A stretch of DNA of 64,000 nt from Paeniglutamicibacter psychrophenolicus (GTDB taxonomy: Bacteria > Actinomycetota > Actinomycetes > Actinomycetales > Micrococcaceae): positions 43,933 through 107,932 of the forward strand of contig NZ_JAUSSH010000016.1 in the NCBI RefSeq assembly GCF_030812255.1, given 5' to 3'. Shown here piece by piece: positions 17,167 through 25,124 of the stretch (the stretch's first letter is position 1; the number at the start of each line of letters is the position of its first letter). The translations under genes and the position numbers were made by a program. The notes under the pieces were generated by a model. It was not told the DNA's origin. It saw only the letters and a list, made by a program, of their open reading frames with translations, and searched no databases.

Positions 17167-18172
17167 TGGCATCTCCGAAAGTGACCTGGAACTCGTCAAC
17201 GCCCTGCAGCTGGCACCGCGAGCCAGCTGGAGCGAGCTGTCGAAGGTCCTGGATGTGCATGCAACCACACTCTCACGCCGCTGGGACCGCATCGCGGAGG
17301 CCGGACTGGCTCGCATCTCCACCTCCCCGGGCCATGGCAGCGCCACGCAACTGGAAATGGCATTCGTGGAGCTGACATGCAGAAACAGCCAGGTCGCGCA
17401 GGTCGCTAACGAACTTTTCATGGACCACCGGGCCATGACCGTCCAGTTCATTGCAGGGTCTGCTCACCTCTTGGTGACGGTTGCCGCTCCCGGGGGCTCA
17501 CTGGCGGACTTCCTGATCACCACCATTGGGTCCATGGACGGAGTGCTGCACTACTCGGTGCGCACGGTGACCGGCCAGTTGGTGGAAGCCAGCAAATGGC
17601 ATTTTCGTGCATTGCCGGCGGCTACGGTGCGCACGCTTCGAAGCATTTCCTCCAGCGCCGGTTCCGCTCGCGAAGACCGCAACGTTGTGATGGATGAAGC
17701 CGACCGCGCGGTGGCGTGTTCCTTGAGCACCAACGGGAGGATGGGCTTCAGGGAAATCGGCGATCGCGCCGGAATCTCCGCGACGGCCGCGGCCCGACGC
17801 GTCAACCGGCTGATAACGGGGAACTTTATCAATGTACGCTGCGATCTGGTGCGTCACGGGCTGGGACGCAATGTCAGTGCCGTGTTTTGGGGAACCATGT
17901 CGCCGGAGGCCATGCTTCTTATTGACCGAGATCTCGGGGCTGAAATACCGGAACTCCGGATCATGATGGCTGTCACCGGCGCGCACAACATCCACATGGT
18001 GGTCTGGCTTAACAGCCCAGCCGATTCGTTGGCCATCGAGCGCAAGATCCTGCGTGCCGTTCCCGGTCTGACCATCGATGACCGGCGGATCGTCCTAAGG
18101 ACATTCAAATACAACGGTGCAAGGATCACCGAGTCCGGGGTCTTTGGCGACGTGGTTCCCGTGGGGTATTGA
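17141..18172 (+). CDS. Lrp/AsnC-family regulator with two tandem domains
   Basis: About 343 residues, roughly twice the usual Lrp length. The first unit has the winged helix DLELVNALQLAPRASWSELSKVLDVHATTLSRRW followed by an AsnC-type ligand domain. The second helix-turn-helix is EADRAVACSLSTNGRMGFREIGDRAGISATAAARRVNRL, followed by another ligand-like domain ending in RIVLRTFKYNGARI. Such double proteins can bind as pseudo-dimers. ATG 17141 fits the domain start (AGGA ten bases upstream); ATG 17123 is an alternative. It is divergent from the amidohydrolase-AbgT operon with very little space between, so it probably controls that operon and itself. Confidence 0.88.
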   Translation: MAKNLQKIDGISESDLELVNALQLAPRASWSELSKVLDVHATTLSRRWDRIAEAGLARISTSPGHGSATQLEMAFVELTCRNSQVAQVANELFMDHRAMTVQFIAGSAHLLVTVAAPGGSLADFLITTIGSMDGVLHYSVRTVTGQLVEASKWHFRALPAATVRTLRSISSSAGSAREDRNVVMDEADRAVACSLSTNGRMGFREIGDRAGISATAAARRVNRLITGNFINVRCDLVRHGLGRNVSAVFWGTMSPEAMLLIDRDLGAEIPELRIMMAVTGAHNIHMVVWLNSPADSLAIERKILRAVPGLTIDDRRIVLRTFKYNGARITESGVFGDVVPVGY

Positions 18173-18180
18173 AACGAAAC

Positions 18181-18218
18181 GCGAAGGCCGCCACCGAGTG
18201 ATCGGTGGCGGCCTTCGC
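18181..18218. terminator. Bidirectional terminator between Lrp-type gene and hmp
   Basis: Perfect 17-bp stem GCGAAGGCCGCCACCGA / TCGGTGGCGGCCTTCGC with loop GTGA, placed between two convergent genes. Confidence 0.93.
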
Positions 18219-18276
18219 CCCCCAAGCGGGTTCCGCTGATATGCCTATCGTCGCGGGACCCGCGGATTCCGGGCCG

Positions 18277-19458
18277 TTAGGCTGCGAGCCACAGGTCGGG
18301 TCCGAAGACCTCGTAGTGGATGTTGGTGGCCGGGATGCCGGCCTCGATGGCCTGCGAGCGGACCGCGCGCATGAATGGCAGCGGGCCGCACAGGTACAGG
18401 CGGGCATCGGCCGGAAGTTCCAGGTTGGCCAGGGACATGTAGCCCTCGGTGGCTTCGGTGCCTTCGGCCTTGGCATTGATGTCCTCGAGCCACAGCTTCA
18501 GTTCGGCGTTGGGCAGGGAATCGACGGATTCGAGCATCTGCTCCTTGAGCGCCCAGGCATCCTCGTTGGCCTCCGCGTGCAGCACCATGACCTGGCGGTC
18601 CGAGCCCGCCGCGGCCAGGGTGGCCAGCGCGGAGGCGCTCGGGGTGCAGCCGATGCCCGCGGTGGCCAGGATGATCGGGGCGCCGGTGGTGTCGATGACC
18701 AGGTCGCCGTAGGGGTTGGAAAGCTCGATGACGTCCCCGACGTTCAGGTGCTGGTGCATGAACGGGGAGACCTCGCCGCCGCCGTCGAATTTGGTGGTGA
18801 TCACGCGCTCGGTCGTGGAGGTGACCGAATCGCTGAGGGTGTACTGGCGGCACTGGCGCAGTCCGTCCAGCAGCGGGACCCGCACCGAGACGAACTGGCC
18901 GGCCTTGGCCACCGTCACCGGGGTGTCGTCCGCCGGGACGAAGCGGAAGGTGACCGAACCGGTCCCGGCAGCTTCCTTGGCCACGAGCTTCCAGTCGGTC
19001 CAGATCTTGTCGTTGGCCTGCTGCGCGTAGAGGCCCTTTTCGATCTTGACCAAGGCGTCGGCCATGAGCCAGTAGACCTCGGACCAGGCCTCTGCGACCT
19101 CGGGGGTCACGGCCTCGCCCAGGTCGTCGACGATGGCGGCAAAGAGGTGCTCGTAGACGATGGCGTACTGTTCCTCGACGATGCCCAGCGAGGTGTGCTT
19201 GTGGGCGATGCGGGAGAGCACCGCCTCGGGCAGGGTGCCGGGGTTGTTGACCAGGTGGGTGGCGAAGGCGGCGATGGAGCCGGCCAGGGCCTGCTGCTGT
19301 GCACCGTTCTTCTGGTTGGCGCGGGAGAAGAGTCCGTCAAGGAGTTCCGGGCGGGCCGCGAACATCCGGTCGTAGAACTTCGGGGTGATGTGGGAGATCC
19401 GCTCGCCAATGATTGGCAGCGTGGCTTCGATGACCGGGCGGGACTTGTCGGAAAGCAT
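18277..19458 (-). CDS. hmp: Flavohemoprotein (nitric oxide dioxygenase)
   Basis: 393 residues in three blocks. The globin domain at ~1-140 carries HKHTSLGIVEEQY with the proximal His. The FAD domain at ~150-260 has RQYTLSDS. The NAD(P)H domain at ~265-393 has LATAGIGCTPSASAL and ends with FGPDLW. The enzyme oxidises NO to nitrate with O2 and NAD(P)H in the cytoplasm. ATG 19458 follows AAGGAG at good spacing; the frame extends 13 residues further but without a site. Two inverted repeats upstream and the Rrf2/NsrR gene next door indicate NO-responsive control. Confidence 0.96.
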   Translation of the reverse strand: MLSDKSRPVIEATLPIIGERISHITPKFYDRMFAARPELLDGLFSRANQKNGAQQQALAGSIAAFATHLVNNPGTLPEAVLSRIAHKHTSLGIVEEQYAIVYEHLFAAIVDDLGEAVTPEVAEAWSEVYWLMADALVKIEKGLYAQQANDKIWTDWKLVAKEAAGTGSVTFRFVPADDTPVTVAKAGQFVSVRVPLLDGLRQCRQYTLSDSVTSTTERVITTKFDGGGEVSPFMHQHLNVGDVIELSNPYGDLVIDTTGAPIILATAGIGCTPSASALATLAAAGSDRQVMVLHAEANEDAWALKEQMLESVDSLPNAELKLWLEDINAKAEGTEATEGYMSLANLELPADARLYLCGPLPFMRAVRSQAIEAGIPATNIHYEVFGPDLWLAA

Positions 19459-19488
19459 CTTGTGGCTCCTTGACGAAGGGTGGCTCTT

Positions 19489-19511
19489 ATCTTGCATCTG
19501 TCATGCAAGAT
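19489..19511. promoter_or_regulatory. NsrR operator candidate 1 at hmp
   Basis: Perfect 9-5-9 inverted repeat ATCTTGCAT-CTGTC-ATGCAAGAT centred at 19500, 31 bases before the hmp start. The length and dyad fit Rrf2/NsrR-type sites, and the likely regulator is encoded 160 bases away. Confidence 0.75.
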
Positions 19512-19522
19512 TGATACTTCAT

Positions 19523-19539
19523 TTCTACATGGCGTAGAA
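19523..19539. promoter_or_regulatory. Second inverted repeat at hmp
   Basis: TTCTAC-ATGGC-GTAGAA, a 6-5-6 repeat centred at 19531, exactly 31 bp (three helical turns) from the first repeat and with the same spacer length. It may be a weaker second operator or overlap the promoter. Confidence 0.45.
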
Positions 19540-19576
19540 GTTTGATGCAAATCGGCCCGTCAATTTCGTGAAGAAG

Positions 19577-19637
19577 GGTGTCATTTCGGGGGCATTGAAC
19601 CCCCGTGCCCGCGCGCCCGCGCAATGCCCCTGACACC
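19577..19637 (-). terminator. Candidate nsrR terminator
   Basis: GGTGTC/GACACC outside and GGGGCATT/AATGCCCC inside form a long, interrupted stem between the nsrR stop and the hmp promoter. Confidence 0.4.
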
Positions 19638-19669
19638 GCTACAGGGCCCGGAAATCGGGGCTCTGGTGG

Positions 19670-20116
19670 TCAGGGCATGGCGGGGAAAGGCAGTGGTGCC
19701 TTGGTGGAAATGGAGGTGAGATCCTCGACACTGAGCAGGTCCAGCTCCGCGTAGAAGGCCTCGCGGGCCCGGCGCAGGGCGCTGCGCAGCTTGCACGCGG
19801 CAAGCAGCGGGCAGGGGACACCGGCCTCGGAGATGCAGTCGACAACATCCTCGCGGAGATCGAGATCGCGCATCAAGGTGCCCACGCGCAGCTCCAGGCC
19901 GCGGCCGGTGATCTGCGATCCGCCGTAGCGCCCACGCGCCACATCCAGGGCACCGCGGTTGCGCAGCTCAACGACGGCCTTGGCCACGTGGTTGTAGGGC
20001 ACGCCGATCTGCTCGGCGATGTCCTTGGTGGTGACCTGCTGGTCGCGACGGGAGCCGAGAAACATCAAGGTGCGCAGGCACACGTCTGCATAGGCGCTGA
20101 GTTTCACGTGTTCCAT
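19670..20116 (-). CDS. nsrR: Rrf2-family nitric-oxide sensor regulator
   Basis: A 148-residue Rrf2 protein. The N-terminal winged helix reads MEHVKLSAYADVCLRTLMFLG, then VTTKDIAEQIGVPYNHVAKAVVEL. Three cysteines in CISEAGVPCPLLAACKL (C-X7-C-X5-C) are where NsrR holds its Fe-S cluster. It lies upstream of hmp on the same strand, the usual NsrR target. NO damage to the cluster should release the hmp operators at 19489-19539. The spacing of the first two Cys is slightly longer than I remember for Streptomyces NsrR, so related Rrf2 sensors are not fully excluded. Confidence 0.9.
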   Translation of the reverse strand: MEHVKLSAYADVCLRTLMFLGSRRDQQVTTKDIAEQIGVPYNHVAKAVVELRNRGALDVARGRYGGSQITGRGLELRVGTLMRDLDLREDVVDCISEAGVPCPLLAACKLRSALRRAREAFYAELDLLSVEDLTSISTKAPLPFPAMP

Positions 20117-20119
20117 TCT

Positions 20120-20140
20120 CGCAGGTGTTGGAAACCTGCG
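20120..20140. promoter_or_regulatory. Inverted repeat at the nsrR start
   Basis: CGCAGGT-N7-ACCTGCG lies 3 bases upstream of the nsrR ATG on the minus strand. In RNA it would sequester the initiation region; in DNA it may be an operator. It does not resemble the hmp repeats. Confidence 0.45.
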
Positions 20141-20321
20141 CCGTGATCCATGCCTCCGTCAGCCGGCGCCCACCCGGTATTGCTCCCGCAACCGCTTCGA
20201 TCGTGTGTCCCGGTCCCGGTGATCCTGCTCCGCCTTCAGCTTCGGGCGGCCCCGCTCCCGCCGCGCGGCCGAATACCGGCAACCTCCCGCTCGGGGCGGA
20301 AACCTGGCAGCCGTTCATGGA

Positions 20322-20361
20322 CCTGTGGCCCGGAACCGGGGGACCGGTTCCGGGCCACAGG
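20322..20361 (-). terminator. Strong terminator after the manB operon
   Basis: Perfect 18-bp stem with arms 20322-20339 and 20344-20361 and loop GGGA; the core is GGCCCGGAACCGG. It lies 21 bases past the stop of the 160-residue protein gene. Confidence 0.88.
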
Positions 20362-20382
20362 CCGGAAAGCAAACAGGCGGGG

Positions 20383-20865
20383 TTAGGCCCAGACCTGGAT
20401 CTGGCCGCCCTCGGCACTGGGCTCGGAGAACTCCCAGATCCCGGTTTCCGGATCCGGTGCGGTGTAGGGCTGCACGATGGCTACCGAACCGCCGTTGCGG
20501 TGCTCGGCCAGCACATGCACGGCGTCCGTGGCGTCATCCAGCAAGGTGACATCCGAGACGAAGGCCACGGCGTTGAACGATTCGCGCTGGTCCTGCAACA
20601 GCTGGACGAGATCGGCCATCATGACCTCGGCGTCGATGTCGGCTTCCGGGTCGTCGAGGTCCTCGGTGGGCTGGACGGCCAGCAGGCGCAATTCCGGCTC
20701 GGCGTTATCCTCGGTGGCCGGTTCCACGGCGATGGCGAAGGGCAGGAAGACGCCCTGTTCCTCCAGCTGTTCGCGGGCCACGCCCAGGGCGGTGCCCAGG
20801 ACCTTGTTCAGCTCGGCCTGGGCGGCCTCGTCGAGTTCGGCGATCTTGTTTTCGGGGGTGCTCAT
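20383..20865 (-). CDS. Conserved hypothetical protein coupled to manB
   Basis: A 160-residue acidic, soluble protein with no signal peptide or membrane segment. Its start overlaps the stop of the phosphomannomutase gene (ATGA), so it is translated with it. Features: a helical N-terminus (ENKIAELDEAAQAELNKVLGTALG), FLPFAIAVEP, and AVAFVSDVTL with a beta-rich C-terminus ending GGQIQVWA. I recognise it only as a protein of unknown function of a kind common near this locus in actinobacteria; no catalytic motif is apparent. Confidence 0.85.
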   Translation of the reverse strand: MSTPENKIAELDEAAQAELNKVLGTALGVAREQLEEQGVFLPFAIAVEPATEDNAEPELRLLAVQPTEDLDDPEADIDAEVMMADLVQLLQDQRESFNAVAFVSDVTLLDDATDAVHVLAEHRNGGSVAIVQPYTAPDPETGIWEFSEPSAEGGQIQVWA

Positions 20866-22277
20866 GCGTTGCTCCTGACGATTGAGAGGACCTGGTTGCG
20901 GATGGATTCCATGGTCGCGGTGTCTATTGCTTCCCCGTTGTAGCGGAGGAAGGGTTCGGTGTTCGAGGGGCGCAGGTTGAACCAGTACGACCCGTCGGTG
21001 GCGGCCACGGTGGTGCCGTCCATGCGGGTGACGGTGACCGGACCGTCGGTGAATTCCGCCAGCACGCGGGCCACGGCCCCGGCCTTGTCCTGGACCTCGG
21101 AGTTGATCTCGCCGGAGGAAACGTAGGGCTCGTACTCGGCGGCGAACTCGCTCAGCGGGGTGTCCTGGTGGCCCAGCGCAGCCAGCACGTGCATCGCCGC
21201 GAGCATGCCGGTGTCCGCGTTGTAGAAGTCGCGGAAGTAGTAGTGGGCGGAGTGCTCCCCGCCGAAGACCGCGCCCTCATCGGCCATGACGGCCTTGATG
21301 AAGGAGTGCCCCACGCGGGTGACCACCGGGCGGCCGCCGGCGGCGGTGACGGCCTCGGGCACGGCGCGGGAGGTGATCAGGTTGTGGATGATCACCGGGG
21401 TGTCCTCGCCCGCGGCCCGGGCCCGGGCGATCTCGCGCACCGCGACCAGGGCGGTGATCGCCGAGGGGGAAACCGGCTCGCCCTTTTCGTCGATCACGAA
21501 GCAGCGGTCGGCGTCCCCGTCGAAGGCCAACCCGATGTCGGCGCCGTGCTCGATGACCGCCGCCTGCAAATCGCGCAGGTTTTCCGGCTCCAGCGGGTTG
21601 GCCGGGTGGTTGGGGAAGGTGCCGTCGAGTTCGAAGTACATCTCGATGATTTCCAGCGGCAGCCCCGGCAACAAGGTGTCGCCGAGCACCGCGGGGGTAG
21701 TGAGCCCGCCCATGCCGTTGGCCGCATCCACCACGACCTTCAGCGGGCGGATGCTTGAGAGGTCGACCAGGTCGCGCAGGTAGGCGGCGTAGTCCGCCAG
21801 CACGTCGGCCTCGGTGACGGTGCCCTCGGGGGCCTCGGTGGACACCGGCAGGCCCTCGTCGAGGTAGGACTGGGCCAGGTCGCGGATGTCGAAGAGCCCG
21901 GTGTCCGAGGAGACCGGGACGGCACCGGCCTTGGCCATCTTGATGCCGTTGTAGGCGGCGGGGTTGTGGCTGGCAGTGAACACCACCCCGGCGCAGCCCA
22001 GCGAACCGGCGGCGAAGTACAGCTCGTCGGTGGAGATCAACCCGAGCATCTTGGGGTTGGCGCCGCGGTAGGCTGCACCGCGCGCGAAGGCAGCGGAAAA
22101 TTCGGGGGAGGAGGGGCGCATGTCCCCGCCGACCAGGACGTCCTGTCCGGACAGGCCCAACACGTCGACGAATGCGGCGCCAATGGCCTCGACCGCCTCG
22201 GCGGTAATGGTGGCCCCGACAATGCCGCGCACGTCGTAGGCCTTGAAGGACTCTGAAAGATCGATTTCCACACTCAC
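20862..22277 (-). CDS. manB: Phosphomannomutase/phosphoglucomutase
   Basis: About 471 residues of the alpha-D-phosphohexomutase family, converting mannose-6-P to mannose-1-P (and possibly the glucose pair) for cell-wall glycan precursors. Seen in order: FKAYDVRGIVG, the phosphoserine loop FTASHNPAAYNGIKM, the Mg2+ loop AFDGDADRC, the sugar-binding GGEHSAHYYF and the phosphate-binding RPSNTEPFLRYN. I chose GTG 22277 because TAAGCT lies seven bases before it, matching the leaderless pattern of the window, and the protein then begins MSVEIDLSESFKAYD; ATG 22283 would add two residues. Divergent from the RecQ gene. Confidence 0.93.
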   Translation of the reverse strand: MSVEIDLSESFKAYDVRGIVGATITAEAVEAIGAAFVDVLGLSGQDVLVGGDMRPSSPEFSAAFARGAAYRGANPKMLGLISTDELYFAAGSLGCAGVVFTASHNPAAYNGIKMAKAGAVPVSSDTGLFDIRDLAQSYLDEGLPVSTEAPEGTVTEADVLADYAAYLRDLVDLSSIRPLKVVVDAANGMGGLTTPAVLGDTLLPGLPLEIIEMYFELDGTFPNHPANPLEPENLRDLQAAVIEHGADIGLAFDGDADRCFVIDEKGEPVSPSAITALVAVREIARARAAGEDTPVIIHNLITSRAVPEAVTAAGGRPVVTRVGHSFIKAVMADEGAVFGGEHSAHYYFRDFYNADTGMLAAMHVLAALGHQDTPLSEFAAEYEPYVSSGEINSEVQDKAGAVARVLAEFTDGPVTVTRMDGTTVAATDGSYWFNLRPSNTEPFLRYNGEAIDTATMESIRNQVLSIVRSNA

Positions 22278-22404
22278 ACCCATGAGCTTATCCGGTTGGT
22301 CCGTCCCGCCGGGAAATTGGCGCAATGAAGGTGAGTAGCGACATAGGGGCGGCGTTTGCCGCCGGTGGGGGCAAGTGTCGGTGGACACTGGAATACTGGG
22401 GGCC

Positions 22405-24540
22405 ATGGATGCCTACACACCCAGCATTGATTCGGACTTGCGCTCCGCTGCCACCTCCATCCTGCGTTCCCTGGTCGGCCGGGACGATGCGCAGTTCCAC
22501 GACGGCCAGTTCGAGGCCATTGAGGCCCTGGTGGCCGGCGGCCGCCGGGCACTGGTGGTGCAGCGCACCGGCTGGGGAAAATCCGCCGTGTACTTCGTGG
22601 CCTCGCTGCTGCTGCGGGCCCGCGGAGCCGGTCCCACGTTGATCGTCTCCCCGCTGCTGGCGTTGATGCGCGACCAGGTCGCCGCCGCCTCCCGGGCAGG
22701 GGTGCGGGCCGAGGCCATCAACTCCGCCAACGCCCTGGACTGGCAGTCGATTGCCCAGAAGCTCGACAACGACGAGCTGGACGTGCTGCTGGTGTCCCCG
22801 GAGCGGCTGAACAACCCGGTCTTCCGCGACACCCAGCTGCCGGCGCTGGTGGCACGGATGGGCCTGCTGGTCATCGACGAGGCGCACTGCATCTCCGACT
22901 GGGGCCATGACTTCCGTCCCGACTACCGCCGCATCAAGGACCTCATCCAGGCGTTGCCGGGCAATGTCCCGGTGCTGGCCACCACCGCCACGGCCAACGA
23001 ACGGGTGGTCCACGACGTGCAGGAGCAACTGGCCGTGGGAGGCACCGAGGTCTTCACGCTGCGCGGCTCGCTGGCCCGCGAGTCCCTGCGCCTGGGCGTG
23101 CTGCGCCTGGCCTCGCCGCGCTCGCAGTTCGCCTGGCTGCTGAGCCACCTGAACGACTTCCACGGCTCGGGCATCATCTACACACTGACCGTCTCCGCGG
23201 CCGAGGACATCACCCGGCTGCTGGCCGAGGCCGGGCACAAGGTGCTCGCGTACTCGGGTCGCACCGACACCGAGGAACGCCACCGCGCCGAAACCGCGCT
23301 GAAGAACAACGAGGTCAAGGCGCTGGTGGCCACCAGCGCGCTGGGCATGGGCTTTGACAAGCCGGACCTCGGGTTTGTCATCCACGTCGGGGCACCCAGC
23401 TCACCGGTGGCCTACTACCAACAGGTGGGCCGTGCAGGTCGTGGCAGCATCAACGCCGACGTCCTGCTGCTTCCGGGCCCGGAGGACCGAGAGATCTGGC
23501 GTTACTTCGCCACCAGTTCCATGCCGGACCAGCAGAAGGCCAACGCCGTGCTGCAGGAACTCGCCGCCACGTCCGGGCCGCTGTCGGTGCCCGCACTCGA
23601 GGCCCGGGTCAACATCAAGCGCACCCCGCTCGAGCTGCTGCTGAAGGTGCTGGCCGTGGACGGCGCGGTGGAGCGGGTCTCCGGAGGGTGGATCGGTTCC
23701 AATGCCCCGTGGTTCTATGATGCCGAACGCTACACCCGGGTGGCTGCCGCCCGCGTGGCCGAGCAGAACGCGATGCTCGACTACGAAAACCTGAAGACCT
23801 GCCGCATGGAATTCCTCTCCCGGGCCCTGGATGACCCGGCCGCTGCCCCGTGTGGTCGCTGCGACAACTGCGCGGGTGTCTGGTTCAGCGATGACATCCA
23901 GGCCTCCGCCAAGGACTCGGCGCAGACTGCCCTGGGCAGGGTTGGGGCCCTGGTTGAGGCACGTCGGATGTATCCCGGCGGCATGGAAAAACTGGGTGTT
24001 CCGCTCAAGGGCAAGATCAAGCCCGAGTTCCAGGCCGAGGACGGACGGGCCCTGGCCCGGCTGACCGACCTGGGCTGGGGCGGCCGGTTGCGTGCCCTGC
24101 TCGAAAGCACGGACGAGCCGGATGCACCGGTGCCCCAGGCCATGCTCGATGCCTGCGTGAAGGTGCTCAGCGAGTGGAAATGGTCGACCAGGCCAGTCGC
24201 GGTGGTCTCCATGCCCTCGCGGTCCCGCCCGCAACTGGTCGGATCGTTTGCCCAGGGCATTTCCACCATCGGCCGGCTGCCGTACCTGGGGCAGCTGGAA
24301 TACCGGGACCATGGGCCGCGCGGCGGCTCGGGCGGCAACTCGGCCTTCAGGCTCGCCGCGGTTTGGGACCAATTCGTGGTTCCCGCCGAAATGGCCGAGA
24401 AGTTGGCCGGCGCCCCGGGCCCGATCCTGCTCCTCGACGACCTGGCCGACAGCCGGTGGTCGATGACCGAGGCGGCCAGGATCCTGCGTGAGGCCGGGGC
24501 CCCCGGGGTGCTTCCCTTTGTGCTGGGCGTGGCCGGCTAG
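22405..24540 (+). CDS. recQ: RecQ-type DNA helicase with C-terminal phosphoribosyltransferase-like domain
   Basis: 711 residues. The helicase core (~1-370) has QFEAIEALVAGGRRALVVQRTGWGKSAVYF with the Walker A (GWGKS), IVSPLLALMRDQ, VIDEAHCISDWGHDFRPDYRRI and ATSALGMGFDKPDLGFVIH, QQVGRAGR. The RecQ Zn module follows (C...CGRCDNC, ~470-495). The last ~110 residues differ from ordinary RecQ: RPQLVGSFAQGISTIGRLPYLG then PILLLDDLADSRWSMTEAARIL, which resembles the PRPP-binding motif of ComF-like phosphoribosyltransferases. It unwinds DNA 3' to 5' by family knowledge; the role of the added domain is unknown. ATG 22405 follows AATACT by seven bases; GTG 22375 is possible. Confidence 0.92.
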   Translation: MDAYTPSIDSDLRSAATSILRSLVGRDDAQFHDGQFEAIEALVAGGRRALVVQRTGWGKSAVYFVASLLLRARGAGPTLIVSPLLALMRDQVAAASRAGVRAEAINSANALDWQSIAQKLDNDELDVLLVSPERLNNPVFRDTQLPALVARMGLLVIDEAHCISDWGHDFRPDYRRIKDLIQALPGNVPVLATTATANERVVHDVQEQLAVGGTEVFTLRGSLARESLRLGVLRLASPRSQFAWLLSHLNDFHGSGIIYTLTVSAAEDITRLLAEAGHKVLAYSGRTDTEERHRAETALKNNEVKALVATSALGMGFDKPDLGFVIHVGAPSSPVAYYQQVGRAGRGSINADVLLLPGPEDREIWRYFATSSMPDQQKANAVLQELAATSGPLSVPALEARVNIKRTPLELLLKVLAVDGAVERVSGGWIGSNAPWFYDAERYTRVAAARVAEQNAMLDYENLKTCRMEFLSRALDDPAAAPCGRCDNCAGVWFSDDIQASAKDSAQTALGRVGALVEARRMYPGGMEKLGVPLKGKIKPEFQAEDGRALARLTDLGWGGRLRALLESTDEPDAPVPQAMLDACVKVLSEWKWSTRPVAVVSMPSRSRPQLVGSFAQGISTIGRLPYLGQLEYRDHGPRGGSGGNSAFRLAAVWDQFVVPAEMAEKLAGAPGPILLLDDLADSRWSMTEAARILREAGAPGVLPFVLGVAG

Positions 24541-24710
24541 CCGCATTCGCCAGGCGGCACGTTTCCGAAGTTTTCGGTCCGTGCCGGCAGGGTGGCGGTC
24601 CGCGGTAGGATTCGTGGCCGGCAGCGGTGTTTATGCGCTCGCGCTGCTCCTAAGAATGGGGCCAACGCAGAGTCATGAATGCGTTTGCCACAATCCAAGG
24701 AAGTGTTGCT

Positions 24711-24908
24711 ATGGCTGAATACATGGACGTCCACAACCACATGCAGGGCTTGTCCGCAGCGGACCTCAAGGCCGCTCACGGGGCCGATCTCGCCTTCCAT
24801 GGCGAGGAAGGCGTGGAGTTCAAGAGGGCGTGGGCCGACCCGGTCAGCGGGAAGATCTTCTGCCTCTCCGAAGGCCCCTCGGCCGAGCCGGTCCAGCGGC
24901 AAAAGTGA
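24711..24908 (+). CDS. Short DUF4242 / SCO4226-like nickel-binding-type protein
   Basis: A 65-residue protein whose sequence MAEYMDVHNHMQGLSAADLKAAHGADLAFHGEEGVEFKRAWADPVSGKIFCLSEGPS follows the SCO4226 family (DUF4242), small ferredoxin-like proteins some of which bind nickel. It ends in EPVQRQK, before the last helix and strand usually present (the -HERAGHP- region), so it looks C-terminally short by about 15-20 residues. No frameshift is evident, and a strong terminator follows immediately. AAGGAAG lies seven bases before ATG 24711. Confidence 0.75.
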   Translation: MAEYMDVHNHMQGLSAADLKAAHGADLAFHGEEGVEFKRAWADPVSGKIFCLSEGPSAEPVQRQK

Positions 24909-24919
24909 ATTCGGGGGAC

Positions 24920-24967
24920 TCGGGTCGCGTTGCCACTGGCTATCTATCAAGCGGCAACGCGACCCGA
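24920..24967 (+). terminator. Terminator after the DUF4242-like gene
   Basis: Perfect 15-bp stem, TCGGGTCGCGTTGCC at 24920-24934 with GGCAACGCGACCCGA at 24953-24967, beginning 11 bases after the stop. Confidence 0.85.
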
Positions 24968-25124
24968 TTGCCCATTCAACAGATCTGGAGGCGGACACCC
25001 GCCTCCGAGCGGTCTGCTATTTGGGGAGAAGCGGCCGATGGAACATGGCCTGCGGGTCCGGGCAAGGACAATCTTTGGTCCTTGCAACTTAGCGCTGGGT
25101 CTCGCCGGGCCGTAGGCTAGAGAT

